From contig CACVQR010000011.1 in assembly GCA_902756345.1 (NCBI GenBank), positions 1 to 64,000 on the forward strand: DNA of 64,000 nt, in the 5' to 3' direction. Shown here piece after piece: positions 56,509 through 64,000 of this stretch (its first letter is position 1; every line of letters starts with the position of its first letter). Under the pieces are notes generated by a model that was not told the DNA's origin, ran no database searches, and saw nothing but the letters and a program-made list of their open reading frames with translations. Source of the DNA: Fibrobacter succinogenes. Lineage in GTDB: Bacteria > Fibrobacterota > Fibrobacteria > Fibrobacterales > Fibrobacteraceae. The translations under genes were made by a program, and so were the position numbers.

Positions 56509-57465
56509 CTAGTCGAGATTCATTTTAAGGAAGCATTCCGAGAAACTGTCGTTGCCCGTATCCCTATAAAGAGTTGCAGATTCGATTTCATTTCCTTCAG
56601 AATCCCGCATCGTCTCGCCTCTCTTGTTCTTCAAGACATTTGTCACAAGGAATTCGGATTTTTCGCCATGGCATAAATCCTTGTCGACGAGTTTTTCTGA
56701 ATAGTTCAGTTTGCAGGTCGTGGAGCCGTCCGAAAGTTCTATTTGGATTTCGCTGACTGTTTTGAAAAAGAATCCGTCGTAAATGGGCGTTTCGGTTGCG
56801 TTTTTGATGTCAATTGAGAACGTCTTGCCTTTCATTTCGAAGACTTGGCTGGTCTTTTCATTTTTTTTGATATTGACCTTGTTTTCTTCAATGGCACGTT
56901 GTACGCTAGAAGAATCTTTTTCGAATATGGTTTTTGCAGTAGTTAAGAGGTTTCCTTCGTTGATTGCGTCATAAAGTTTTGCCATAAAAAAGGAGTTCAT
57001 GAAATCGGGATTTTCATCATTTTCTTGACTTAGGTCGAGAATGGTCGTTTGAGATAACTTTCCGTCAGAGAATGTGAGTGAGAATGAGGGCTGTGACCAG
57101 GTTCCTTCGAATTTTCCTGATTTCCCGCCTATGAAAACTTCTTCAATTGGCAATTTTTTGCCGTTTCGGAAGGCGGATAGCGCTAGGGAATCTCCTCGGA
57201 ATTCATACTTGAGCGTATCGGGACCGTTTAGGGGTAGGCGCTCCCATACGAAATCTTCTCCAACGGCTACGCATTCGGATCTGTACGTGCTGTCGGGAAT
57301 CATGATCAAGAGATTCTCTGATTCGTCGACTTGATATCGCCCTGTTTTTGTGTCGGTTTCTGTTGGCTGTGTCTGGCTATCGTTCGATGCGTTTGATGAG
57401 GAATCGTCACCGCAGGCAACAATAAAGAATACCGATGCCGCGGCGGCAATCAGCGTTTTTTTCAT
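56509..57465 (-). CDS. Fibrobacter-type lipoprotein, function unknown
   Basis: Predicted 318 aa. Lipobox FIVA-C followed by GDDSSSNASNDSQ. The mature part is beta-rich: LLIMIPDSTYRSECVAVGED, LKYEFRGDSLALSAFRNGKK, KFEGTWSQPSFSLTFSDGKL, which reads like a lipocalin- or barrel-like sheet, then a helical stretch and a final Cys pair (TTCKLNYSEKLVDKDLC). AGGAGAA lies upstream of the ATG. Single gene with its own terminator. Confidence 0.78.
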   Translation of the reverse strand: MKKTLIAAAASVFFIVACGDDSSSNASNDSQTQPTETDTKTGRYQVDESENLLIMIPDSTYRSECVAVGEDFVWERLPLNGPDTLKYEFRGDSLALSAFRNGKKLPIEEVFIGGKSGKFEGTWSQPSFSLTFSDGKLSQTTILDLSQENDENPDFMNSFFMAKLYDAINEGNLLTTAKTIFEKDSSSVQRAIEENKVNIKKNEKTSQVFEMKGKTFSIDIKNATETPIYDGFFFKTVSEIQIELSDGSTTCKLNYSEKLVDKDLCHGEKSEFLVTNVLKNKRGETMRDSEGNEIESATLYRDTGNDSFSECFLKMNLD

Positions 57466-57612
57466 GATATGTTCTCCTTTAAGAGCTGCTTAGTTTGTCT
57501 GTACCGCTAAATTACTAAATCACTTTTGACGAAAAAGTAAAAGGTTTGTCCAAATTTCGCCTGGTTTCGTGACATTTTTTTGACAAACCTTGCCGTGTCT
57601 TGTCGTTTTTTC

Positions 57613-57620
57613 TATTATTG
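57613..57620 (+). promoter_or_regulatory. Possible -7 element of the lysC leader
   Basis: TATTATTG resembles the local -7 elements (the metallophosphoesterase gene has the same octamer upstream of its start, at 24129-24136 on the minus strand). It would start a leader of about 155 bases before lysC. Confidence 0.35.
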
Positions 57621-57782
57621 CCCCCGCAACGGTAAAACACCGTCGCAGACATAGACACAAAGGCGACCGCAAGGGCGCCGTAAACCAAAAGTGGCTGGCC
57701 AGATGGGTAGGCTTGGGCACGACGACCGTGAGGAAAGCGGTTGCGCTCGAAGCCGAGAGGTTTGGTGGCCCGAAAGGAAAAA
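57621..57782 (+). ncRNA. Structured leader of the aspartate kinase gene
   Basis: Three helices can be drawn: ACGGT-AAAAC-ACCGT; GGCG-A-CC-GCAA-GG-G-CGCC with a GNRA loop; and a longer one in which GGCTTGGGC pairs with GCTC-G-AAGCC around an inner CGACCG/CGGTTG stem capped by TGAGGAAAG. The bases before lysC also have an open frame, but its codons look unlike a protein (HRRRHRHKGDRK). Lysine riboswitches control lysC in other bacteria; their conserved AGAGGnGC and GCCGAAG words are not found here, so this would be another class or a leader of different kind. Confidence 0.4.
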
Positions 57783-59089
57783 ATGAGAAGTTCGGCGGCA
57801 GCTCTGTCGCCGATGCCGGCCAGTTCAAGAAGATCAAGGCCATCGTTGAATCCGACAAGAACCGCAAGGTCATCGTCGTTTCCGCCCCCGGCAAGCGCAA
57901 TCCTAAGGAAACCAAGCTTACCGACCTCCTCTATAGCACCTACGACCTCGCCTCCAAGGGTCTCGACTTCTCGACCCCGTGGAACCTGATCCGTCAGCGC
58001 TATGACGAAATCTGCAGGGACCTCGGTCTCGAAGACAAGCTGACCGAAGACCTCGACAGCCTCGAAGACAAGCTCAAGAACCACCCCGAATCCGTCAGCA
58101 CCGACTTCTTGGTAAGCCGTGGCGAATTCCTGTGCGCACGCCTCATGGCCAAGTACCTGGGCGCAAACTTCGTTGACACCTTCCCGCTGATCACCTTCGA
58201 CGACAAGTACCGCATTACGCCGAAGACCTACGAAGATATCGCGAAGACCTTGTCTGACGAAAACCAGCTTTACGTGCTGCCGGGCTTCTATGGCAGCAAC
58301 CTCCGTGGCGAAGTCAAGACCTTCAGCCGTGGCGGCTCCGACATCACGGGCGCAATCCTTGCCAACGGCATCGATGCCGCCAAGTACGAAAACTGGACCG
58401 ACGTTTCGGGCATGCTCATGGCTGACCCGCGCATTGTGGAAAATCCGCTGCCGATCGAATACGTGAGCTACCGCGAAATCCGCGAACTCGCCTACTCCGG
58501 CGCTTCTGTGCTCCATGACGAATCCATCGCCCCGTGCCGCGCGAAGAAGATTCCTATCAACATCCGCAATACGAACCGCCCCGAAGATGCGGGCACCATC
58601 ATCGGCCCCACTCCGGAAGAAGCAAAGCTCCCGATTACGGGTGTCGCCGGCCGTAAGGGCTTCTCGATGATCTACATCGAAAAGTCCATGATGAACAAGG
58701 AAGTCGGTTTTGGCCGCCGCGTGCTCGCCGTGCTCGAAAGCGAAGGCCTCTCTTACGAACTGTGCCCGAGCGCCATCGACTCCATGAGCATCGTGGTGGA
58801 TAGCAAGGCTCTCGACGCCGTGCAGGACGTGGTTCTCGAAGACATCACGCAGCAGATGCGCCCCGACCGTATCAAGGTCTTCCCGGGCATCTCGCTCATC
58901 GCGACTGTCGGTCACGGCATGACGAACAAGATTGGTGTGGCCGCGAAGCTCTTCACCGCTCTCGCCGACAACAAGGTCAACGTCCGTATCATCGACCAGG
59001 GTTCTTCGCAGATCAACATCATCACCGGTGTTGACGAAGCCGATACCGAGAAGGCCATCAAGGCCATCTACGGCGCCTTCGTGAAATAA
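57783..59089 (+). CDS. lysC: Aspartate kinase, apparent frameshift at the start codon
   Basis: About 434 aa. It phosphorylates aspartate, the first step to Lys, Thr, Met and diaminopimelate. Motifs: KFGGSSVADAGQFKKIKAIV, DFLVSRGEFLCARLMAKYLG, FSRGGSDITGAILANGIDAA, TDVSGMLMADPRIV; two ACT domains from about 300 (VAGRKGFSMIYIEKSMMNKE, GHGMTNKIGVAAKLFTALAD). The only ATG with a good site (AAAGGA, 57774-57779) is at 57783, but it is one frame away from KFGGSS: the bases read ATG-AG-AAG-TTC. One missing base restores M-x-KFGGSS. No in-frame ATG exists upstream; GTG at 57728 lies in the leader hairpin. A sequencing or assembly error is the simplest explanation. Confidence 0.85.
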
Positions 59090-59097
59090 CCTGCACT

Positions 59098-59131
59098 GTC
59101 ATCCTGGAGGCCCAACGGGCCGATAGGATCC
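59098..59131. repeat. REP-like palindrome (GTCATCCTGGAG...GGATCC type)
   Basis: GTCATCCT...AGGATC arms plus GGCCC-AAC-GGGCC form a nested hairpin just past lysC. This is the same type as the element inside the glycosyltransferase gene at 19305. Confidence 0.6.
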
Positions 59132-59144
59132 AAGAACATTACCG

Positions 59145-59174
59145 CCCCCGACCTAACAGTCGGGGGTATTTTTT
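59145..59174 (+). terminator. Terminator of lysC
   Basis: CCCCCGAC-CTAACA-GTCGGGGG (8 bp) is followed by TATTTTTTAT. Confidence 0.8.
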
Positions 59175-59232
59175 ATCTGTTTTCCAACTTTGTAGGCGAA
59201 AAATCTATATATAGAGTGTTTTTAGGAGTTTT

Positions 59233-59820
59233 ATGCGTTTTATTATTTTGTTGTCTTTGTTTTCCCTGGTGGCCTTGATGGTTGCCTGTTCGGAATCGTT
59301 TACCGACCCGCGCGACGGACAAAGCTACGACATTGTGCAAATCGGTTCCCAGACTTGGATGGCCGAGAACTTAAATTATGAGGCTGAAGGGAGCGCATGC
59401 CCCGAAGGCGACGACCGAAAATGCTCCAAGTACGGACGGCTCTACAATTGGGACATGGCCCGCACCGTGTGCCCAGAAGGCTGGCGTTTGCCTGACAGCG
59501 CGGACTTTGAAAAACTTATTTCAGCAGCGGGTGGCGCAGAAGTTGCTGGCTATGCTCTCAAATCGACAAGCGGTTGGTTCAAGAAAGGAAACGGCTCGGA
59601 CGCTTACGGCTTTAATGCATTGCCTGCAGGTTACCGCCTTGCCGGAAACGGTACTACGGGCGGCAAGTTCGATGGCATCGGCGGCTATGCCCACCTCTGG
59701 ACCGCATCGGAAACTCCCGACGGCCTAGCTTACTACATGCTCCTGGATTTCAGCATCAAGGCAGCCAAGCTAAGCGCCTTCGGCAAAGACGAAGCAAGAT
59801 CCGTTAGGTGCGTGAAGTAA
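59233..59820 (+). CDS. FISUMP domain lipoprotein
   Basis: Predicted 195 aa; the lipobox is LMVA-C at residue 19 and the FISUMP domain follows almost at once: SFTDPRDGQSYDIVQIGSQT, WMAENLNYEAEGSACPEGDD, RTVCPEGWRLPDSADFEKLI, AYGFNALPAGYR, HLWTASET and the end EARSVRCVK. With hardly any linker, this is a minimal member that shows the domain's full length (about 170 aa). Surface location is inferred. The stop is one base from that of the converging gene. Confidence 0.9.
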   Translation: MRFIILLSLFSLVALMVACSESFTDPRDGQSYDIVQIGSQTWMAENLNYEAEGSACPEGDDRKCSKYGRLYNWDMARTVCPEGWRLPDSADFEKLISAAGGAEVAGYALKSTSGWFKKGNGSDAYGFNALPAGYRLAGNGTTGGKFDGIGGYAHLWTASETPDGLAYYMLLDFSIKAAKLSAFGKDEARSVRCVK

Positions 59821-59821
59821 T

Positions 59822-60976
59822 TTACCGCTTCTTCACGGTCCTGATGGCAGGGCTGATTTTTTGTTCGCCGGTGCCGAGGTAGCGGCCTTGCGTATCGAAC
59901 ATGCGGACGTTGGATGCACGGCGATTTTCGTGGTTTTCGTGCGGTGTCACGGTGGCGGCTGTGGAATCGGGTGACGTAGGTATCACGCTGGGTTCCAGTT
60001 TCCATTTCTCTAGCGAGTCAAGGCCTGCATTCCCGAGCACGGCCAAGTCATAGCCGATGACCATCAAAGCCCCCGCGGCGTATGCGGTATCGAGCTGCGC
60101 CGAGATTCTTGCGCTGTCGGCAAGCGCGTGTGAATCGTCGGTGCGGAACAGTTCCATGTCCACCCAGAATTCAATCCCGTATTGATTGCAGGCCTGTGCC
60201 ACCGCGCGTTCGTAGTTGCCCACATTCGTAGTTTCGGCGTGGTGCTTGCCCGCGTCGCTCGCGCCTACGCCATCCTGCACGGCGATTACGTCGGGCTTGA
60301 ATCCTGCGGCAAAAAGTTTCTCGAAAAACGTTTGCAGTTTCTCGGGAGTTTCCAGGTTCTGGTTGTAGAATGGGGCCGCCATCACCTTCCAGCCCTTAGC
60401 CTGTGCGGCTTCGGTGACCGGTTTCAAGAAGTGTTTCGTAAGCATTTCCGGAGTCGCGTCAGTGCGCAGGCCATCCCAGTAGTAGCGCGCAATTTCTTGC
60501 GGAATGTACACGCCCTCGACAACAGTTTCATTGCCGTACAGCGAATAGATTTCTTCGAGTACCTTCAGGTTGCGTGCAGACAAAGTATCGAGCTGCTCGG
60601 CGGTCGGTGGCGTGTACCAGTTGTCGCCATTGTAGTAAAGCCCGAGCCAGACCCTGGTCCCGGTGGCCTTCGCCGCCTCGATGCTTTTGGGGAAAAGTTC
60701 GTTGTTCTTGTACTGCGTGTTCTGCAAAAAGTCCAGTTGCGAGGGGTAGTACAAGTGCGTCGCCTCGACCGCGGCATACTGCAACACAACCTCGTCCATC
60801 CCGAGCGCGTGCAGGCGCTGGTGCATGTGCGTGATGGAATCTTGCGGGTAGTAGGCTGTGGACCAGCCCGCGTCGAAAACACCCGCGAACCCCGCCGCAT
60901 GAACTGCGCCGGCAAGCGGCCCCGCCACAAGCGAAAACGCTCCGCACAGGAGCGATGTAATTACTACCCTTCGCAC
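59822..60976 (-). CDS. DUF4434-type TIM-barrel glycosidase-like protein, secreted
   Basis: Predicted 384 aa with a signal peptide (MRRVVITSLLCGAFSLVAGP...VHA-AG). The body is a TIM barrel of the DUF4434 type: GWSTAYYPQDSITHMHQRLH, ALGMDEVVLQYAAVEATHLY, RVWLGLYYNGDNWY, VVEGVYIPQEIARYYWDG, KVMAAPFYNQN, PDVIAVQDGVGASDAGKHHA, EFWVDMELF. Acidic residues at strand ends (PQE, QD, DME) suit a glycoside hydrolase. The end (RRASNVRMFDTQGRYLGTGE) resembles a short T9SS-like or surface tail. Substrate unknown. Confidence 0.8.
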   Translation of the reverse strand: MRRVVITSLLCGAFSLVAGPLAGAVHAAGFAGVFDAGWSTAYYPQDSITHMHQRLHALGMDEVVLQYAAVEATHLYYPSQLDFLQNTQYKNNELFPKSIEAAKATGTRVWLGLYYNGDNWYTPPTAEQLDTLSARNLKVLEEIYSLYGNETVVEGVYIPQEIARYYWDGLRTDATPEMLTKHFLKPVTEAAQAKGWKVMAAPFYNQNLETPEKLQTFFEKLFAAGFKPDVIAVQDGVGASDAGKHHAETTNVGNYERAVAQACNQYGIEFWVDMELFRTDDSHALADSARISAQLDTAYAAGALMVIGYDLAVLGNAGLDSLEKWKLEPSVIPTSPDSTAATVTPHENHENRRASNVRMFDTQGRYLGTGEQKISPAIRTVKKR

Positions 60977-60985
60977 ATTGCTGTT

Positions 60986-61312
60986 TTAATCTTCTTGCGT
61001 ATCGTCTTTGCTGTCCATTGCGCCCGTCATGAAGTCGTAGCACATTTCGTCGGCCATGTTTCCAACGTCGTCGAGCGTCATGCCGCCTGCCGGAGTAGTT
61101 TCGCTCTCGCCGTCCTTGGTCATCACGAGGTTGTCGCCATCAAGGGCGTACACGATTTCTTCCGTCTGGCCGTCCTTGGTCATGGTTATGGTCACCTGGC
61201 TGCCCTTGTTAATGGTGCAGGTCGGGGAACTGGATGCCGAAGAGGAATCGTCGCCACATGCGGTGAAGAGAGCGCTTGCGCCGATAACGGCCGCGAGGAA
61301 CATTTTTTTCAT
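60986..61312 (-). CDS. Small lipoprotein
   Basis: Predicted 108 aa from MKKMFLAAVIGASALF; AAGGAG lies 7 bases upstream, while the frame opens 37 codons earlier. Lipobox LFTA-C, then GDDSSSASSSPTCTINKGSQ. The body has two 'MTKDG(Q/E)(T/S)E' turns (VTITMTKDGQTEEIVYALDG; NLVMTKDGESETTP) and an acidic Cys-containing tail. It lies 9 bases before the DUF4434 gene and is likely cotranscribed with it. Confidence 0.75.
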   Translation of the reverse strand: MKKMFLAAVIGASALFTACGDDSSSASSSPTCTINKGSQVTITMTKDGQTEEIVYALDGDNLVMTKDGESETTPAGGMTLDDVGNMADEMCYDFMTGAMDSKDDTQED

Positions 61313-61419
61313 CGTAATACTCCTTGGAATTTTAGACACAAGTAATATATACCATGAAACCCGCGCGGGACCGCAATTTTTTGATTGCCCTGAGCGGGAG
61401 TGATTTGCTTCACAGGATT

Positions 61420-61731
61420 TCACGCAAACAGTTCATCCTTCGTAACGACGCCTTGTGCAATGTCGGAATACATTCCTTGCGAAAGGCCTTCGCTTGCAAT
61501 CATTGTAATCCAGGGTGAATGGCGAAGTCCCGTTTCCTTGGAAAACGCCTCCCTGCGATTCAGCAACTTTTGGTATTCGTCCTTGTCAATAGAATAAGGT
61601 GTTTGGCTGTATTTGATTTCGCAGAGGTTGACGATTTTGTCCGCCCGTTCAATGACGAGGTCAATTTGTGCTCCCGGTGTAGAACTTTTACTGCGCCAAG
61701 CGTAGTTGATTGTTGAAATAGCATTTTTTCG
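61420..61731 (-). pseudogene. C-terminal remnant of a DUF234-type ATPase
   Basis: The minus strand encodes AWRSKSSTPGAQIDLVIERA, DKIVNLCEIKYSQTPYSIDK and GLSQGMYSDIAQGVVTKDEL-FA before a stop. This is the typical end of Bacteroidota-type AAA ATPases with a DUF234 / PD-(D/E)XK tail (GxQIDLxIxRxDxxxNLCEIK...DLF), with the nuclease-like D...ExK intact. An in-frame stop at 61732-61734 lies just upstream and the ATPase domain is absent, so about three quarters of the gene is gone. The break coincides with the hairpin pair at 61735-61827. Confidence 0.75.
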
Positions 61732-61734
61732 TTA

Positions 61735-61780
61735 AAAAAGTGCTAAAACGATAAAAAATTGTGCCGATTTAGCACTTTTT
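61735..61780. repeat. Inverted repeat 1 of a related pair
   Basis: Arms 61735-61750 and 61765-61780 are complementary at 15 of 16 positions (core GTGCTAAA) around a 14-base loop, ending in a T-tract. The core GCTAAAACG recurs in the next hairpin. Confidence 0.7.
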
Positions 61781-61789
61781 ATTCATTTT

Positions 61790-61827
61790 ATTGCTAAAAC
61801 GACATAAAAAGTGGCCGTTTTAGCAAT
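61790..61827. repeat. Inverted repeat 2 of a related pair
   Basis: ATTGCTAAAACG and CGTTTTAGCAAT pair perfectly (12 bp) around a 14-base loop. Both hairpins share GCTAAAACG and loop length, which suggests duplication or a repeated binding site. Confidence 0.7.
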
Positions 61828-61930
61828 GCTGAGCGTGCGGAATAATTCTTGAGACTCAGCAAACTCTGACGGTTGATTTGCAGTTTACAACGGTAGAATG
61901 AACGTTTTTTGTTCAATTCGTCATTTTTAC

Positions 61931-61959
61931 TTGACATATTGTGTTCAGAAATGTATATT
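61931..61959 (+). promoter_or_regulatory. Consensus-like promoter of the HTH/OLD operon
   Basis: TTGACA, a 17-base spacer, and TATATT. The -10 hexamer ends one base before an ATG (61960) and 6 bases before a second one (61966), so a transcript would be leaderless from the second ATG. Confidence 0.65.
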
Positions 61960-61965
61960 ATGAAC

Positions 61966-62442
61966 ATGATTCGCGAACGATTTAAAGAAATGGATTTGAG
62001 AATTACGGATTTGGCGGATTATTTGCATATGTCTAGGACGACCATATACAGTTTTATGGAGGCCTATGATAAAGGCAATAAATCAGTCATTAGCCCAAAC
62101 GTACTAAAACTCTTTGATTATGTAATGGATAATCCGCTATCTGGAAAAAAGAATGTAATGTCGCTGCTTTTATCCGACATTACAGGCGATATGGAACGTA
62201 TCAATAAGGCTGAAAATACAGCCATCTCACCAGTTATCAAATATTTGACGGAATATCCAGAATCCTCCAAAGCCAAGTTTTTTCAGTTGGCTGTATCAAC
62301 ATCGGATTTTGACAGCGTCATGGAATATTTATTAAAAGTGTATCCCTTACTTCGCAATCGTCGTTTGACTGATGCGGAAATAGAATTTATTAAACCGTAC
62401 GATGATATTAGGAATATCATCGACAACAACAAGGAGAAATAA
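61966..62442 (+). CDS. Helix-turn-helix protein, probable regulator of the OLD nuclease
   Basis: Predicted 158 aa from MIRERFKEMDLRITDLADYL; ATG at 61960 gives two more residues. A DNA-binding helix-turn-helix is at residues about 10-35 (ITDLADYLHMSRTTIYSFME). The rest is helical (VLKLFDYVMDNPLSGKKNVM; TAISPVIKYLTEYPESSKAK). The OLD-family gene starts 3 bases after its stop. It may repress its own operon or act as a partner of the nuclease. No known antitoxin family is recognised. Confidence 0.75.
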   Translation: MIRERFKEMDLRITDLADYLHMSRTTIYSFMEAYDKGNKSVISPNVLKLFDYVMDNPLSGKKNVMSLLLSDITGDMERINKAENTAISPVIKYLTEYPESSKAKFFQLAVSTSDFDSVMEYLLKVYPLLRNRRLTDAEIEFIKPYDDIRNIIDNNKEK

Positions 62443-62444
62443 AA

Positions 62445-64000
62445 ATGGCCGAACGATCTCTGAGAATAGAAGCGTTCCGAAATATCGGATTTAAGGATGG
62501 AAAACCGAGGCGCGAGCGACTGGTACTTAATGGTTCTCTAAAAAAGGGAGAACTCGGTAACTTGCTTATCGTAATAGGAGCAAATAATTCTGGAAAAAGT
62601 AATGTTCTGGATGCACTTCGTGTTTTAGGTGACAAACAGATTTCAGAACGTGATGTTACTGACTTGCAGTTTGATGCTGATGAATGCAAAAAACCTAAAA
62701 TTTCCCTTTTCGCAAGAGATGAAGGCGACAAAGAAGATAAATACGCATACATTAGAGAATTCGAAAAGGATGATACGGTCGTAGTCCCAAATGTCGAGGA
62801 AAAGGAGTATGAATGCACTTATTCAAACAAAGAGACGATTCTTAATGATATAAGTTCCCTTGCTGAAAACGAAAGACATTTTCTTTGTAATTTTAATGAT
62901 ATACAAAAACTTAAAAATGAGTTTTCATCCGTCAATTCCAGTGAAATGTCTGATGAAAATTTTTGTGACCTAGCTAGTAGAATATTTGAAATTTTAGATA
63001 AATATGAAAAACACACAAACGAGTTATATTATTGGGATGAATTCAAAAACAGAATTTCCAGAAGGGACATAGTAAAGGATTGGTTTCAGAAAAATTCTGC
63101 AAAACAAGACAATATTGACAAACTAAATTCTCTTTTTAAAGAGGAATATGGGTATAATTTTATTCCAAAAATTCTCTCGTACAAGGAAAAACCGATTTCA
63201 AATGACGATTTAAATGTGGAATATGACGCCATAGAAAACAATCCATTCTTTATGGCTCTTTTTAAATCAATTGGTGAAGATGTGTCTATTGTGCAGAATG
63301 CTCATAATGAATTGACTCTTCGTAAAAACATGAGCAAAATGAAGGCCCTAACAAAGAAATTGAGCGACAAACTTAAAGTAGTATCGGATAAATTCAACAA
63401 ATTGTACTATCTTGACCAGTCAAGGTATAAGTTTGAAATAGATTTGCAAGAGGAAAAGATTCACTTTTGTCTTTATAAAGGTGATCAAGGCATTTTAATT
63501 GATTATCAATCAACTGGTTTTCGTTGGTTCTTTAATCTGTTCTTCAACTTGCTTAATTCAACAGAACTCGAGGCTGGAGACATCATCATGATGGACGAAC
63601 CCGCAACAAACCTCCATGTGAAAGGACAAAGAGAATTGCGGATTTTTTTAAAGGAATTTGCTATTCAGAATGACATTACAATTATCATTGTAACCCATTC
63701 CCCATTCCTTGTTGATATGGACAACCTTGATGAGCTTAGAATCGTTGTGAATGAAAATAGTGTTTCTCACATTGAAAATGTTTTCTCTGCAGTCTGCCAA
63801 AATGATCCCGATTCGCTTTTACCTATAAAGGAGAGTTTGACCATAGAAAACCATATTTTGGTCAATCCTGATGAAACAGTTATCTTTGTTGAAGGTATTA
63901 CGGATTACAACTATCTTACGGCATTTAAGAAACTATTTGAAAAGAAAGGCATTACATTCCTTCCGATAAATGGTGTCGGTGGGAATGAAACTGAATGTAA
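62445..64000 (+). CDS. OLD-family ATPase/TOPRIM nuclease, 3' truncated by window end
   Basis: 518 codons are visible and the frame is still open at the edge. AAGGAG lies 8 bases before the ATG. Walker A is GANNSGKS (residues 45-52). After a long coiled insertion come the ABC-like signature region YQSTGFRWFFNLFFNLL, Walker B IIMMDEPATNLH (about 380-391) and the H-loop IIIVTHSPFLVD. The TOPRIM domain begins with TVIFVEGITDYNYLTAF (E483, D487). OLD nucleases, including GajA of the Gabija system, are anti-phage effectors. No UvrD-type partner is in view, since the window ends. An HTH gene directly upstream is less usual. Confidence 0.85.
   Translation, partial: MAERSLRIEAFRNIGFKDGKPRRERLVLNGSLKKGELGNLLIVIGANNSGKSNVLDALRVLGDKQISERDVTDLQFDADECKKPKISLFARDEGDKEDKYAYIREFEKDDTVVVPNVEEKEYECTYSNKETILNDISSLAENERHFLCNFNDIQKLKNEFSSVNSSEMSDENFCDLASRIFEILDKYEKHTNELYYWDEFKNRISRRDIVKDWFQKNSAKQDNIDKLNSLFKEEYGYNFIPKILSYKEKPISNDDLNVEYDAIENNPFFMALFKSIGEDVSIVQNAHNELTLRKNMSKMKALTKKLSDKLKVVSDKFNKLYYLDQSRYKFEIDLQEEKIHFCLYKGDQGILIDYQSTGFRWFFNLFFNLLNSTELEAGDIIMMDEPATNLHVKGQRELRIFLKEFAIQNDITIIIVTHSPFLVDMDNLDELRIVVNENSVSHIENVFSAVCQNDPDSLLPIKESLTIENHILVNPDETVIFVEGITDYNYLTAFKKLFEKKGITFLPINGVGGNETEC

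Noticed and set aside
57600-57782. Lysine riboswitch before lysC
   Set aside because: The conserved lysine-riboswitch words and five-helix junction are not found, so I report only an unassigned structured leader.
57590-57787. In-frame N-terminal extension of aspartate kinase from a TTG
   Set aside because: The residues (HRRRHRHKGDRKG...) have no counterpart in the family, and the bases form RNA helices. A shifted ATG start is more plausible.
61400-61716. Two short plus-strand frames
   Set aside because: They are shadows of the truncated ATPase remnant on the minus strand, whose QIDLVI...NLCEIK motif is clear.
1-64000. tRNA, rRNA or CRISPR loci
   Set aside because: No cloverleaf with a TTCGANNC loop and CCA end, no rRNA signature words and no regularly spaced repeats were seen by eye. 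A scan with tRNAscan-SE would settle the tRNA question.

Overview
The window most likely comes from a cellulolytic gut or rumen Fibrobacter (Fibrobacterota). The evidence is four genes carrying the Fibrobacter succinogenes major paralogous domain (FISUMP, TIGR02145: 'DxRDGxxYxxVxIGxQxWMAENL...CPxGWxxP...VRCxK'), two lipoprotein GH45 cellulases in tandem with Ser/Thr/Pro-rich linkers, many outer-membrane lipoproteins opening with 'CGDDSSS', and a PorV-like type IX secretion (T9SS) protein next to a giant secreted protein. Many genes are preceded by an octamer like the -7 element of the Bacteroidota/FCB group (TAnnTTTG), often so close to the ATG that the mRNA should be leaderless. All functional calls come from reading motifs by eye; no search was run.

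Layout. 1-6.5 kb: end of a FISUMP gene, a repeat-built hypothetical protein, tmk, rsmA, two tandem cassettes each pairing a secreted ~317-aa protein with a 40/41-aa 'LLAGSG' peptide, a periplasmic thioredoxin and a MutT-type Nudix hydrolase. 6.5-18 kb: a double FISUMP lipoprotein, a duplicated lipoprotein pair, a Gfo/Idh/MocA oxidoreductase fused to a TolB-like propeller, a BatD-like membrane protein, a probable barrel protein, a sodium:solute symporter, an M48-like protease and a left-handed beta-helix protein (DUF4954 type). 18-29 kb: a GT4 glycosyltransferase carrying in-frame repeat insertions, a run of Cys-rich envelope genes, a metallophosphoesterase, a degenerate nucleotidyltransferase, a TPR/periplasmic-binding protein, a small Cys-ending protein, a TPR protein and a NYN protein. 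29-37.5 kb: an outer-membrane protein, a siderophore/B12-type binding lipoprotein (also with an in-frame repeat insert), a cNMP-binding regulator, purM, a structured intergenic region, the GH45 pair and an Rpn-family nuclease.

37.7-55.5 kb is the most unusual part. A visibly AT-rich block holds one gene for a 4,076-aa secreted protein. Its N terminus resembles a lipase, but Gly stands where the nucleophile Ser should be. The middle has many Ig-like repeats and a dockerin-like calcium loop. The C-terminal quarter has LamG-like, CBM6-like and two CBM3-like modules, then a T9SS-type tail. On both sides lies a paralogous overlapping pair (small lipoprotein plus ~190-aa barrel). A LolA-like protein and a PorV-family protein follow. 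I read this as a candidate surface display or adhesion locus.

55.5-64 kb: a sigma-54 activator without a sensor domain, an envelope lipoprotein, lysC behind a structured leader and with an apparent one-base deletion at its start codon, a FISUMP lipoprotein, a DUF4434 protein, a small lipoprotein, a truncated DUF234-type ATPase gene, two related hairpins, and a probable defence operon (HTH regulator plus OLD-family ATPase/TOPRIM nuclease) that runs off the window. I saw no tRNA, rRNA, CRISPR array or intact insertion sequence.
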